Notes under the pieces: model-generated
What the model was told of the DNA's origin: nothing
The model's input: the letters and a program-made list of their open reading frames with translations, nothing else
Databases searched by the model: none
Translations under genes and position numbers: made by a program
Origin: Sulfurospirillum barnesii SES-3
GTDB taxonomy: Bacteria; Campylobacterota; Campylobacteria; Campylobacterales; Sulfurospirillaceae
Reading direction: 5' to 3'
NCBI RefSeq assembly: GCF_000265295.1
Contig: NC_018002.1
Location: 1,302,001-1,366,000, forward strand
Length of the DNA stretch: 64,000 nt
Shown here: in pieces, positions 1 through 11,057 of the stretch
Numbering within the stretch: the stretch's first letter is position 1
Layout: each line of letters begins with the position of its first letter

Positions 1-2385
<2,385 letters not shown>

Positions 2386-2433
2386 TTAAGTGCTTTTTCA
2401 GTAAAATGAAAGAAAAAATAGTTTGGATACCCC

Positions 2434-3480
2434 ATGCATGTTGATGTTCTTTTAACCAAAACCATTTCCAAAGATTACTGTGTCTATATTGACCAACTTG
2501 AAAGCTTAGCGTTTGACACAAAAGTGCTGATTGTCACCAATACAACCGTGGCAGATTTGCATTTAGCAAACCTTCAAACAAAGATTCATGCTAAAGAGCT
2601 TCATAGCGTCATTTTACCCGATGGTGAAAAGTATAAAAATTTTGAAAGCCTTGAGCTTATTTTAAATGCATGTTTTGAGCATAGATTGGATAGAAAATCG
2701 CTCCTTATTGCCTTTGGAGGCGGTGTGATTGGTGATATGACGGGTTTTGCTGCTTCCCTTTACCAAAGGGGTATTGATTTTATTCAAATTCCAACCACTT
2801 TGTTGGCGCAAGTCGATGCCAGTGTGGGTGGCAAAACAGGGATCAATAACACCTATGGCAAAAATCTCATTGGTTCTTTTTGGCAACCTCGTGCGGTTTA
2901 CTGTGAAAGTGCTTTTTTAAAAACCTTGCCAAAGCGTGAATTTAGTGCAGGTATAGCAGAAATCATTAAAATGGCAGTCACCTTCGATAGAGGCTTTTTT
3001 GAATGGTTAGAAACACATGACTTACACGATGAAACACATCTCAAAGAGGCAATTTATAAAAGTATTTCCATTAAAGCCACTGTCGTAGCACAAGATGAAA
3101 CCGAACAAGGAATCAGAGCTGTGCTAAACTACGGACATACCTTTGGGCACGTCATCGAAAATCAAACCCATTACACCACGTATTTGCACGGTGAAGCCGT
3201 TGCGATTGGTATGGTGATGGCAAACTGCTTAGCCCAAAAACTAGGACTGTTAAGTCAAGAAGATGCTGGGCGTATTATGGCACTTTTAAAACGCTACGAC
3301 CTACCAACCCATTACGCTATACATTCACCTGAAGTTTTTTACGATGCTTTTTTCTTAGATAAAAAAAGTGAATATTCTAAAATTAAGTTTATTTTAGCCA
3401 AAGGGATTGGTGCGCATGAAATACGTAATGATATTCCTAAAGAAATCGTACTAGAAGCCCTAAAGGAAGCCAATGCCTAA
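2434..3480 (+). CDS. aroB: 3-dehydroquinate synthase
   Basis: AroB converts DAHP to 3-dehydroquinate, the second step of the shikimate pathway, using NAD and a divalent metal. The 348-residue length is typical. Visible signatures are the NAD-binding [17 protein letters not shown] segment (about 93-109), [19 protein letters not shown] (about 120-138), and the metal-binding region with Glu in AGIAEIIK and the histidines of [11 protein letters not shown] and [10 protein letters not shown]. The stop overlaps the start of the downstream MscS-family gene by 8 bases, so the two are translationally coupled. Identification is secure. Confidence 0.96.
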   Translation: MHVDVLLTKTISKDYCVYIDQLESLAFDTKVLIVTNTTVADLHLANLQTKIHAKELHSVILPDGEKYKNFESLELILNACFEHRLDRKSLLIAFGGGVIGDMTGFAASLYQRGIDFIQIPTTLLAQVDASVGGKTGINNTYGKNLIGSFWQPRAVYCESAFLKTLPKREFSAGIAEIIKMAVTFDRGFFEWLETHDLHDETHLKEAIYKSISIKATVVAQDETEQGIRAVLNYGHTFGHVIENQTHYTTYLHGEAVAIGMVMANCLAQKLGLLSQEDAGRIMALLKRYDLPTHYAIHSPEVFYDAFFLDKKSEYSKIKFILAKGIGAHEIRNDIPKEIVLEALKEANA

Positions 3481-5080
3481 AAAAATTTTCTGGCTGATTC
3501 TTTTTACATGTAATGTTCTTTTTGCCGATACCAACAGCAGTATTAAACTTGAAGAGGGTATTAAAATTGACTCTTTTCGTCAAAAAATTCTCTCTATTGA
3601 AGAGTCCATCAAAGACAATATCTGGTTCAAGCGCTATGGCAATTATTTGAATTATCAAAAGTTACTTGAAGAGCTCTCAACGGTGGAAAATGAGAGTAAA
3701 AAGTTTAAAAGTGGCAAAGATAAAGCCTCGCTTGAACGCTACGAAAAACTCCTCAGCAAACAAGAGTCCTTAAGACAGCAAGTTGAGCTTTTACAAGAGT
3801 ATAAAAACTCACCGTTTAGCACATTGGTTGAGCCTCTTGAATTAGAAAGTTACCCAAAAGTCACAAATCCTTTTGCGATTATTTCAGCGCTTTCGTATAT
3901 CAAAAAAATAAAACAAGACAGTGCTGAGTACAAAACACGCATTGACAATCTAAGCTTTTTGGTGAACAAACTTAAAGAAAAAATGAGTTTACTCGAAGAG
4001 ATTTACCGCATTGAAACCTCTGTGATTAATGAGGACTTGATTTATGAAGCCCAAAAAGAGCTCAATGCCTTCACCACCGCACAAGAGATCGCCAATACCA
4101 GTTACTCTTTACATGTAAAGAAGGTGGAAGAGGCGAGTGGGCGGATTACACAAGATATTACCGTGCAAATGAAGCGTGCGTTTAACATTGGTATTTTTAT
4201 TATTGTTGTGGTAGTGATTTCTTTGCTACTCAAATTTGCAGCAAAGCGTTATATTACGGATAATGACCGTTTTTACACGGTTAATAAAATTATTAATTTT
4301 GCCAACGTGACATTGATTATTTTAATTTTACTCTTCTCTTACATTGAAAATGTCTCCTATTTGGTCACCGTCTTAGGTTTTGCATCTGCGGGTATTGCCA
4401 TTGCCATGAAAGACTGGTTTATGAGTATTTTGGGCTGGATGGTGATTATTTTTGGTGGCAGTTTCCACGTGGGGGATCGCATCAAAGTGCAAAAAGATGG
4501 GCTCATTTATGTGGGCGATATTATTGATATTTCGCTTTTGCGTATGACCCTTTTAGAAGATGTAACCATTAGTTCGTACAGGGATAACAGGCGAGCAGGA
4601 AGGGTTATTTTTGTGCCCAATAATTATGTCTTTACCAGTTTGATTTCAAACTATACCCATGGCACGATTCGTACTGTTTGGGATGGCATTGATATTTTTA
4701 TCACCTTTGATTCAAACCATAAAAAAGCGGTACATTTAGCCCGTGAAATTACCAAAAAATACGCCAAAGGGTACACCGATATTGCCCGAAAACAACTCAA
4801 TTTATTGCGCAGTCAATACAGTCTTAAAAACACCAATGTTGAGCCTCGTATTTTTTCCTTTATTGAACCACAAGGTTTTTGTATTAGCTGTTGGTATATG
4901 ACCAATTCCTATGCAACACTCACCCTTAGAAGCACCATCAGTGCTGAATTGGTTGATGCTTTTAAACAAGAACCTGACATTACCATTGCATACCATACCA
5001 CCAACATCAATCTTGCACGTCAAGAAAAACCGCAGATGAGCGAAGCACCAAAGAGTTTAGATGAAAAAAGTCTTTTTTAA
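3473..5080 (+). CDS. MscS-family mechanosensitive ion channel with long periplasmic N-terminus
   Basis: The 535-residue protein starts with a cleavable signal peptide ([17 protein letters not shown]). A long charged, coiled-coil-like region (about 25-230) follows, then three hydrophobic segments (about 235-255, 272-292, 297-320). The pore-type stretch [35 protein letters not shown] is the MscS signature. The C-terminal part after residue 340 is the cytoplasmic beta/cage region. Such channels open under membrane tension and release solutes on hypo-osmotic shock. It overlaps aroB upstream and mtaB downstream, so it lies inside one operon. The extended N-terminus is longer than in E. coli MscS but usual for the Campylobacterota members. 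It contains one copy of the TTACATGTAA palindrome at 3504 and another at 4109. Confidence 0.9.
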   Translation: MPKKIFWLILFTCNVLFADTNSSIKLEEGIKIDSFRQKILSIEESIKDNIWFKRYGNYLNYQKLLEELSTVENESKKFKSGKDKASLERYEKLLSKQESLRQQVELLQEYKNSPFSTLVEPLELESYPKVTNPFAIISALSYIKKIKQDSAEYKTRIDNLSFLVNKLKEKMSLLEEIYRIETSVINEDLIYEAQKELNAFTTAQEIANTSYSLHVKKVEEASGRITQDITVQMKRAFNIGIFIIVVVVISLLLKFAAKRYITDNDRFYTVNKIINFANVTLIILILLFSYIENVSYLVTVLGFASAGIAIAMKDWFMSILGWMVIIFGGSFHVGDRIKVQKDGLIYVGDIIDISLLRMTLLEDVTISSYRDNRRAGRVIFVPNNYVFTSLISNYTHGTIRTVWDGIDIFITFDSNHKKAVHLAREITKKYAKGYTDIARKQLNLLRSQYSLKNTNVEPRIFSFIEPQGFCISCWYMTNSYATLTLRSTISAELVDAFKQEPDITIAYHTTNINLARQEKPQMSEAPKSLDEKSLF

Positions 5081-6305
5081 AACCTTTGGGTGTCGCACCA
5101 ACATTTACGACACACAAGTGATGATAGAAAATCTAAAAGATTTTGAAATCACAGAACATGAAGCAGATGCAGACATTGTCGTAGTAAACTCCTGTACGGT
5201 TACCAATGGTGCCGATACGGGGGTACGCAGTTACATTAACCATGCCTCAAAGCTGGGAAAAAAAGTAATTTTAGCAGGCTGTGGAGCAATGAGCAAAGGG
5301 GAGAGTCTTTTTTCTCAGCAAAAGGTTTTTGGCGTACTAGGGCACTCTGAAAAACGCTCCATCAATACCTTGCTTCACAACGCCACTCCTTTTTTTGAGA
5401 TAGGAGATTTAACCTCACTCGATGAGACCATTGTGCATGAATACACGGGCAAAACCAAAGCCTTTATCAAAATTCAAGAGGGGTGCAATTTTCGCTGTTC
5501 GTACTGCATTATTCCTTATGTAAGAGGCAATGCCCGCAGTCAGGATGAGCAAAAAATCATTGAGCAGGTGGAAAAACTAGCGCTCAATGGCTATGGTGAG
5601 TTTGTTTTAACAGGAACGAACATAGGCAGTTATGGCAAAGATAAAAGCAGTAGCTTAGGAAAACTCGTCCAACGCTTAGGTGCGATTCGAGGGGTAAGAC
5701 GTATCCGTTTAGGAAGTATTGAGCCTGTACAAATTGATGAGAGTTTTAGAGAAATTTTAAATGAGCCGTGGTTAGAGCGTCATTTACATGTAGCGCTTCA
5801 GCACACCTCTGAAGCAATGCTAAAACTGATGCGACGACGCAACAGTGTCACACAAGATTTGGAGCTTTTTAGCGAACTGAGTGAAAAAGGGTTTGCTCTA
5901 GGAACGGACTTTATTACGGGGCATCCAGGGGAGAGTGAGGCTATTTGGGAAGAGGCGTATGCGATGCTTGAAAAATTCCCACTTACGCACATTCACGCCT
6001 TTACCTATTCCAAACGAGATGGTACGCCCTCAAGTACGATGAAGCCAGAAATCAAAGGCGATGTTGCTAAAGCAAGGCATCAACACATAGAAACACTCAT
6101 TGCGCAAAAAAACCGTGCGTTTCGTGAGAAAAACAGCACAACACCTTTAGACGTTTTAGTCGAAGAGTCCAAAGAAAACCATTTTGTTGGCTACGACCAA
6201 TTTTTTAACAAAGTCATCATTCAAAGCCAGCGTGACCTGCTCAAAGAGTGGGTGAGACTTGAGCAGTATGACATTATGCAGGAGGCAAACTATGCACATT
6301 TTTAA
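5061..6305 (+). CDS. mtaB: tRNA t6A37 methylthiotransferase (MtaB-like radical SAM enzyme)
   Basis: MtaB converts t6A to ms2t6A at position 37 of tRNAs reading ANN codons. The 414-residue protein has the three family parts: an N-terminal UPF0004 domain with cysteines in [17 protein letters not shown] and AGCGAM; a radical SAM core with the cluster motif CNFRCSYC near residue 145; and a C-terminal TRAM-like region that is short here. The variant GCRTN with VNSCTVT fits MtaB rather than MiaB. The ATG overlaps the mscS-family stop by 20 bases. The end of the gene overlaps the start of the FtsH-like gene. Identification is confident at the family level, and the MtaB subtype is likely. Confidence 0.9.
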   Translation: MKKVFFKTFGCRTNIYDTQVMIENLKDFEITEHEADADIVVVNSCTVTNGADTGVRSYINHASKLGKKVILAGCGAMSKGESLFSQQKVFGVLGHSEKRSINTLLHNATPFFEIGDLTSLDETIVHEYTGKTKAFIKIQEGCNFRCSYCIIPYVRGNARSQDEQKIIEQVEKLALNGYGEFVLTGTNIGSYGKDKSSSLGKLVQRLGAIRGVRRIRLGSIEPVQIDESFREILNEPWLERHLHVALQHTSEAMLKLMRRRNSVTQDLELFSELSEKGFALGTDFITGHPGESEAIWEEAYAMLEKFPLTHIHAFTYSKRDGTPSSTMKPEIKGDVAKARHQHIETLIAQKNRAFREKNSTTPLDVLVEESKENHFVGYDQFFNKVIIQSQRDLLKEWVRLEQYDIMQEANYAHF

Positions 6306-7953
6306 ATCCCAAAAACTCATGCTCTCGCTTATGGCATTGAGCGTTTTTGTTATTTTGCTTTTATTTGGGTATGTGCGTGGTGGTTCAAACAATATTGATC
6401 TACCAACCTACCATGCGCTTTTAGAGAGTGGGGCGATTAAAAAAGCCAAAGTCGAAGAGAATGAGCTTATTCTTTACAGTAACAATGAGCAGTATGTTAT
6501 TATCAAAGATGGTATTGACATTGCAGAATTACTGAAAAAAGTGCCCATTGAAGTGCATAAAAGCAATCCTATCCTTGAAGATTTAATTTTAGTAGGGGTT
6601 ATGGGAAGCATTTTGTTTATTTTGTTGCTGGTTGCTCGTAAAAAAAGAGCCGAAGATGTGCAAAAAGAGCAAGAAGCGAACCAAAAAGCCCTCGCCAGTT
6701 ATGATCCTTTTATGAGCAGTGTGATTCGACCTGTGCGTGCTCAGGTGAGTTTTAAGGATGTTGCTGGCATTCAAGATGTCAAAGAAGAGCTTGAGGAGGT
6801 GGTGGATTTTCTTAAAAACCCCGCTAAATACAAACGCTACGGTATTAGACTGCCAAAAGGTGTCTTACTCGTAGGCCCTCCAGGTGTAGGTAAAACCATG
6901 ATAGCCAAAGCCGTTGCAGGGGAGGCGAGTGTGCCTTTTTTTTACCAAAGTGGGGCAACCTTTGTGCAAATTTACGTGGGCATGGGAGCAAAAAGGGTTA
7001 AAGAGCTTTTTTCGCAAGCCAAAGCACACGCACCTTCGATTATTTTCATTGATGAAATTGATGCGGTAGGACGAGCACGAGGGGGCGCACGTAACGATGA
7101 AAGAGAAGCCACTCTCAATCAACTTTTAACCGAAATGGATGGCTTTGAGGACAGCAGTGGCGTCATTGTGATTGCCGCGACCAATAAAATAGATATTATT
7201 GATGAAGCGCTGCTTCGTTCAGGGCGTTTTGATAGACGTATTTTCATCTCATTGCCCGATAAAAATGACCGCTTGGAAATTTTAAAAACCTACCTAAACA
7301 ACAAACCTTACGAGGTCAATATCGATGAATTAGCCACCATGAGCGTGGGCTTTAGCGGTGCGGCATTGGCAACCTTTGTGAATGAGGCAGCGATTAACGC
7401 TTTGCGCCGTAATGCTGAAATTATCGAGCTTCAAGACTTTATTGCCGTACGCCAAAAGGTTTTAATGGGCAAGAAAAAGGTGCTCAGTTTTTCAGAGGAA
7501 GAGAAGAAAATTCAAGCCTATTATCAAGCGGCAAAGGCGCTGTGTGCCTATTGGTTTGAGATAGAGTTTGACAAAATCAGCATTGTGAATGACCGCATTA
7601 AAGATATGGACAGAGAAATTGAATCAAAAACCCAAATGCAAAGTAAGATTAAAGTCTATCTTGCTGGCATGGTAGCCATGAAACTCAAATACAATGAAAA
7701 ATTTACCAATGCCACAGAAGACATTAACCGTGCAACTCAAATTGCCAAAGAGATGGTAGAACTCTACGCTATGGGTGAAAAATTGCTCCCTTATGAGAGC
7801 GATATTTTGCAGATTTTGGAAAATGCGCACAGCGAATTGGAACATTTTTTGGAAAATATGAACACACCGCTGGAAAAAATTGCCCATGAGTTGTGTGAAC
7901 ATGAGAGCATTTCACGCACACGCCTTAAAGAAATTATTGATGATGTTCTTTAG
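6292..7953 (+). CDS. FtsH-like AAA protein that has lost the HEXXH zinc motif
   Basis: The protein has about 553 residues. I chose ATG 6292 because GGAGG precedes it by a good distance; a longer frame to 6259 has no such site. Domains in order are an N-terminal membrane anchor (about 9-25), a short periplasmic part, a second membrane segment (about 95-113), and an AAA module. The AAA module has Walker A GPPGVGKT (about 195), Walker B IIFIDEID, the FtsH pore motif region [10 protein letters not shown] and the SRH segment RSGRFDRRI. Where FtsH has the metalloprotease motif HEAGH, this protein reads YQAAK (in [17 protein letters not shown]). Both zinc-binding histidines and the catalytic glutamate are therefore gone, although the later EDINRAT segment with the usual third ligand position remains. 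It is likely a pseudoprotease: an ATP-driven membrane unfoldase or scaffold. The same gene position in H. pylori also holds an FtsH homologue. Confidence 0.85.
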   Translation: MHIFKSQKLMLSLMALSVFVILLLFGYVRGGSNNIDLPTYHALLESGAIKKAKVEENELILYSNNEQYVIIKDGIDIAELLKKVPIEVHKSNPILEDLILVGVMGSILFILLLVARKKRAEDVQKEQEANQKALASYDPFMSSVIRPVRAQVSFKDVAGIQDVKEELEEVVDFLKNPAKYKRYGIRLPKGVLLVGPPGVGKTMIAKAVAGEASVPFFYQSGATFVQIYVGMGAKRVKELFSQAKAHAPSIIFIDEIDAVGRARGGARNDEREATLNQLLTEMDGFEDSSGVIVIAATNKIDIIDEALLRSGRFDRRIFISLPDKNDRLEILKTYLNNKPYEVNIDELATMSVGFSGAALATFVNEAAINALRRNAEIIELQDFIAVRQKVLMGKKKVLSFSEEEKKIQAYYQAAKALCAYWFEIEFDKISIVNDRIKDMDREIESKTQMQSKIKVYLAGMVAMKLKYNEKFTNATEDINRATQIAKEMVELYAMGEKLLPYESDILQILENAHSELEHFLENMNTPLEKIAHELCEHESISRTRLKEIIDDVL

Positions 7954-8449
7954 TGGATTTTGCCTTCAAAACGAAGAGGCTCTTTTTGAGCCTTACCTTG
8001 TCAAAAGCAATTTCACCGTCGCTGGGTTTAGCTACGGGGCTATCAAAGCGTTTGAATACGCCTTTACATGTAAAGAGCGCATCGACACCCTCCAACTCTT
8101 TTCTCCTGCCTTTTTTGAGGATAAAGATGCCAAATTTAAAAAGCTCCAAACCCTCTCTTTTACGAAAAACAGCGAAGCTTATACACAAAATTTTATGCAA
8201 AATTGTACATATCCATCAACGTTTAACGTAGCGCCGTTTTTTCAAAAAGGAAGCATCGAAGAACTTCACGAGCTTTTACACTACACGTGGGACAAGACAC
8301 GCCTACGCTCTTTACACGAAAAAGGGGTAAGCATTGAAGTCTATGTGGGGGAATGCGACACCATCATAAATTCTTTACATGTAAAAGATTTTTTCGTGGA
8401 ATGTGCAACGGTGTATTACCTTAAGCATGTAGGGCATATTTTGCAATGA
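7940..8449 (+). CDS. Small alpha/beta-hydrolase, BioV-like pimeloyl-ACP methyl ester esterase (putative)
   Basis: The protein has about 169 residues. I chose ATG 7940 (or 7943), inside the end of the FtsH-like gene, because the family-like N-terminus [19 protein letters not shown] begins there. The nucleophile elbow GFSYGA (about 32-37), an Asp in VGECDTII and a His in KHVGHIL form a plausible Ser-Asp-His triad. Small hydrolases of this kind in Campylobacterota include BioV, which frees pimeloyl-ACP from its methyl ester late in the first half of biotin synthesis. That assignment is from recalled family resemblance, not alignment. A generic esterase is the alternative. It overlaps the downstream thioredoxin-like gene by 4 bases, and two TTACATGTAA palindromes lie within it. 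Confidence 0.65.
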   Translation: MMFFSGFCLQNEEALFEPYLVKSNFTVAGFSYGAIKAFEYAFTCKERIDTLQLFSPAFFEDKDAKFKKLQTLSFTKNSEAYTQNFMQNCTYPSTFNVAPFFQKGSIEELHELLHYTWDKTRLRSLHEKGVSIEVYVGECDTIINSLHVKDFFVECATVYYLKHVGHILQ

Positions 8450-8808
8450 TGCAACCTTTAGATGAAACTGCCGTTTTAAAACGCTTACAAACACCATCCC
8501 CTCGTGCCTTTTTTCTTCTGTTCTACACCACCCAATGCAGCCAATGCAAAATCGCCCACGCACGACTAGAACGAGTGATGCAAAAAAGTACCTTTGATGT
8601 AGACTTCTTTACATGTAATCTCGATGTTGCCCCAAAAGTGAGTGAGCATTTTGGCATTCGCTCTGTACCTGTGTGCATGACATTCAACCAAAAAGGTGAA
8701 CAACAAAGGGTTGAATACGCTCTAAAATCCGAAGCGGTTTACGAGAGCATGGTGCTTAGTATTAACGCAAAAAAAGGTGACCCAAAGTCACGGTTGCTAG
8801 GCTTCTAG
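8446..8808 (+). CDS. Thioredoxin-fold protein with CSQC active site
   Basis: This is a 120-residue protein without a signal peptide. The active-site motif is TTQCSQCKIAHARLE (about 24-38), followed by NLDVAPKVSEHFGIRSVPVCMTF, which contains the cis-proline loop SVPV of thioredoxins. It therefore probably reduces or shuttles disulfides in the cytoplasm, but the CSQC dipeptide differs from the CGPC of housekeeping thioredoxin, so its partner is unknown. The start codon overlaps the esterase stop (ATGATG arrangement), indicating co-translation, and the pseudouridine synthase follows after only 10 bases. Confidence 0.75.
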   Translation: MMQPLDETAVLKRLQTPSPRAFFLLFYTTQCSQCKIAHARLERVMQKSTFDVDFFTCNLDVAPKVSEHFGIRSVPVCMTFNQKGEQQRVEYALKSEAVYESMVLSINAKKGDPKSRLLGF

Positions 8809-8818
8809 GAGTATTTGG

Positions 8819-9415
8819 ATGCTTTTACATGTAAACGAACCAGCCGAGCTTTCAAAAGAACTCTTAGCTCTCAATAAGCCAAAAGGTTATCTGGTCACAC
8901 GTTCAGACGACCTTGGGCGAAAAACCGTTTATGAGCTTTTACCTGAGTGGGCTTTTACGGAAGGGTGGATGCCCATTGGACGGCTTGATTTGGAATCAAA
9001 AGGGCTTTTGCTTTTTACGACCAACAGCAAAATCAACCATGCATTGACCACGCCTAAAAATTGCATCAAAGTTTATGAGATTTGGGTGCGAGGTCATGTG
9101 AGCGATGAGCATATTGCAGAAGCATTAAATGGAGTGCAAAGCCCACACGGTCTGCTCAAAGCACTTAAGGTTGAGAAAATCAGCACGGGTGGCGCAAAAA
9201 CAAAACTCAAAGTTGTCATTGACGAGGGGAAAAATAGGCATATTCGCCGCCTTTTTGGCGCACTTAAAGATTCAAAATTTGGCACACCTTTAAAAGTATT
9301 GGAGCTCAGTAGAATCAGCATTGGCAGTTTTAATCTCGACATAAAAAGCGGTGAATGGCGCTACCTTTTAAAAGATGAAGAGAAAACGCTAATAAGCCAT
9401 CTCCACAAAACCTAA
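8819..9415 (+). CDS. RsuA/RluE-family pseudouridine synthase
   Basis: The 198-residue protein begins almost directly with the catalytic domain (ALNKPKGYLVTRSDDLGRKTV). It has the catalytic-Asp motif IGRLDLESKGLLLFT near residue 55-70 and the late motif EGKNRHIRRLF. There is no N-terminal S4 RNA-binding domain, which makes it resemble RluE (23S rRNA) more than RsuA or RluB/F. The rRNA target site cannot be read from sequence alone. The second to fourth codons overlap a TTACATGTAA palindrome, so the initiation region itself carries the iterated motif. It closes the run of same-strand genes that starts at 973. Confidence 0.85.
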   Translation: MLLHVNEPAELSKELLALNKPKGYLVTRSDDLGRKTVYELLPEWAFTEGWMPIGRLDLESKGLLLFTTNSKINHALTTPKNCIKVYEIWVRGHVSDEHIAEALNGVQSPHGLLKALKVEKISTGGAKTKLKVVIDEGKNRHIRRLFGALKDSKFGTPLKVLELSRISIGSFNLDIKSGEWRYLLKDEEKTLISHLHKT

Positions 9416-9528
9416 GTGTCTTTATACACGAACATTTTGTTTTGCTTGCTCTAAAATCTTTACATGTAAAGAGATACCATACATGTGTTTTTTTTGATAT
9501 TTCAAAGACAATGAAAGAGAAAAGTTTA

Positions 9529-10059
9529 ATGAAAATTTTAAAATACGAAAAGATAAAAGCTAGGTTTTTACCGTGGAGTGAAGTTTATCTCAGTGTGGCA
9601 CAAACACTTATAGCGTTCATTCGCACCCCCGCTCTTGATGTGATTCATATAGGCTCAACCTCCGCGAAAATAGGAGGAAAAGGCATTATAGATTTATCTG
9701 TTTTGTATGAAGATGGGGATTTGGATTTGGCGGTGGGTCACTTAAAAGCGCTTGGATTTCAAGACCAGATAAGCGCAAAACCTTTTCCGCCTGAGCGTCC
9801 TAGAAAAGATGGAACTATTTTCTATGAGGGTGAGAAGTATTTTGTGCATGTTCACGTCATAAAAAAGGAGTGTGAGGAGCATCAAAAGCAAATGCTTTAC
9901 AAAGAGTACATGCTAGCAAATCCACACGCTCGTAAGGCATATGAACAGACAAAGCAAAGTATCTTAGCCAATGGCATCACTGAACAAGAGGCATATGGAG
10001 CGCTAAAATCCCCTTTTGTAAAATCCATACTCAATCAAACAACGCTAAGAGAAGGGTAA
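9529..10059 (+). CDS. GrpB family (UPF0157) nucleotidyltransferase-like protein
   Basis: I start the gene at ATG 9529 (MKILKYEKIKARFLPW), where the family homology pattern begins; an open frame extends upstream to 9442 but is not supported. The segment DVIHIGSTSAKIGGKGIIDLSVLY matches the GrpB signature, which belongs to the nucleotidyltransferase fold, and the later EGEKYFVHVHVIKK stretch also fits. Members are sometimes fused to CoaE or act with acetyltransferases, and their substrate is generally unknown. The gene stands alone, followed by a 450-base gene-poor region. Confidence 0.75.
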   Translation: MKILKYEKIKARFLPWSEVYLSVAQTLIAFIRTPALDVIHIGSTSAKIGGKGIIDLSVLYEDGDLDLAVGHLKALGFQDQISAKPFPPERPRKDGTIFYEGEKYFVHVHVIKKECEEHQKQMLYKEYMLANPHARKAYEQTKQSILANGITEQEAYGALKSPFVKSILNQTTLREG

Positions 10060-10513
10060 GCTTTTTAGGTTTTAAAAACTTTACATGTAAAGTTAAAAGT
10101 TAAGCTCTCCAGTTTTTTCTGAATGACCTCTTTTTTCCGAAATATATATCCATATACAAAAAACGCATTAGTTACTAAAAGTTACATTAATATGCTAAAA
10201 TTTTAAAGTTTTTTTACCTCTAACTATATTGCCTATAGTTTTCATGCTGTTCATCTTCCTTTATCTTCTTTCCCTTAATATCATAAAAATATTCTCTAAA
10301 TCTTATAATTTTTATCTTTAAATTTTAAATTTTATTTAAGAGGAAAGAGACTAGTATGAACCTAATCCTTAAAAAACATATTAATTTAACTGATTAAATC
10401 TAGTATTAGGAGGTGAAGAAATTTTATATGGTTATAGCTCAAATGTTCAGTTGGTGGTCAGTTTAAAAAGTCATTTTTTAACTCAGTAGTGAAAATCACA
10501 AAAGGAGATTAAC
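10060..10513. other. AT-rich leader region with two micro-ORFs, no recognised gene
   Basis: This gene-poor stretch precedes a radical SAM pair. It begins with a copy of the iterated palindrome at 10081-10090, within the longer inverted repeat AACTTTACATGTAAAGTT. Two tiny frames can be seen. ATG 10356 gives 13 residues (MNLILKKHINLTD) after a GAGGAAAGAG ribosome site. ATG 10428 gives 12 residues (MVIAQMFSWWSV), 14 bases after AGGAGGTG, an excellent anti-16S match but at long spacing. Either could be a leader or modified peptide; neither is supported by homology. The rest is poly-A/T-rich and probably holds the promoter. Confidence 0.4.
10428..10466 (+). CDS. 12-codon micro-ORF rich in aromatics (speculative peptide)
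   Basis: ATG GTT ATA ... TCA GTT TAA encodes MVIAQMFSWWSV. It lies 47 bases upstream of the 158-residue gene that precedes a radical SAM/SPASM maturase. The AGGAGGTG upstream is one of the strongest ribosome-binding sequences in the window, which is why the frame is listed, although the 14-base spacing is longer than usual. Peptides with Trp/Phe-rich ends are substrates of some radical SAM cyclophane-forming enzymes, but here this is only inference from position. Confidence 0.2.
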   Translation: MVIAQMFSWWSV

Positions 10514-10990
10514 ATGCCACAGATTAAAAATCATCTTGATACAGCAGCGGAAAAAACAGGTGTAAAATTTATAGGTTTAGAAAGAAAGAGTGGAGTTATC
10601 AAAAATGGTATGGGAAGTACCGCACAAGATATTCTAGGATGGAATATCACCATACGTGATGATGGGGGTACTTGCTATGAATATTATATGGCACGACCAC
10701 CTCTTATTGGTATGACACAGCCAGTGCCTATCAAATGTCCTCTTGGTATTATTGCATTTGATGATTACAAAATTGATATTGAAGAAGCGGTCAAGATTTT
10801 TCATACTCAAAATGGCGGTGATCGGTTTAGTGATGTCGTTTTATCGTGGCCTCTAACTCACCCAGCTGCACCAGAACCTTATTGGTATTTTAGAACTAAT
10901 TTAGGAAACAATGTTGTTATCGGTGCTAATTCTGGACAAATAAAAGGACATTCTCCAATAGTTGTTTTGTATATGGCTCAGCATAAATAG
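10514..10990 (+). CDS. Unknown 158-residue protein, PepSY-like C-terminal half
   Basis: ATG 10514 follows AAAGGAG at ideal spacing. There is no signal peptide or membrane segment. The first half has a glycine-rich region (GLERKSGVIKNGMGSTAQDILGWNITIRDDGGTCYEYYMARPP). The second half (IDIEEAVKIFHTQNGGDRFSDVVLSWPL ... YWYFRTNLGNNVVIGANSGQIKG) has the helix-then-strand layout and terminal Gly-x-x-Ile ending of PepSY-type domains; this is a by-eye resemblance. Two cysteines are present (about 56 and 77). It is the first gene of a pair with the radical SAM enzyme at 11058, separated by a hairpin. It could be that enzyme's substrate or carrier, or an unrelated protein. Confidence 0.6.
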   Translation: MPQIKNHLDTAAEKTGVKFIGLERKSGVIKNGMGSTAQDILGWNITIRDDGGTCYEYYMARPPLIGMTQPVPIKCPLGIIAFDDYKIDIEEAVKIFHTQNGGDRFSDVVLSWPLTHPAAPEPYWYFRTNLGNNVVIGANSGQIKGHSPIVVLYMAQHK

Positions 10991-10999
10991 TCAGTGAAA

Positions 11000-11028
11000 G
11001 AGGGGTCTCCTCATTGAGGATTTCCCTC
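11000..11028 (+). terminator. Intercistronic hairpin between the 158-residue gene and the radical SAM gene
   Basis: GAGGG (11000-11004) pairs with CCCTC (11024-11028), and inside it TCCTC (11008-11012) pairs with GAGGA (11016-11020) around an ATT loop, with a 3x3 internal loop between the two stems. No strong U-tract follows, so it may be a leaky terminator or a processing/stability element that sets a higher level of the first gene than of the enzyme. Confidence 0.45.
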
Positions 11029-11057
11029 GTCTGTAAATTTATAAAAGGTAAGTAATC

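Noticed and set aside
6259-6291. Longer N-terminus for the FtsH-like gene
   Set aside because: No ribosome site there; GGAGG precedes ATG 6292, and the membrane anchor begins there.
10081-10090. The iterated palindrome as a transcription terminator
   Set aside because: A 10-14 base palindrome has no loop, and over half the copies are inside genes, so termination cannot be its general role.
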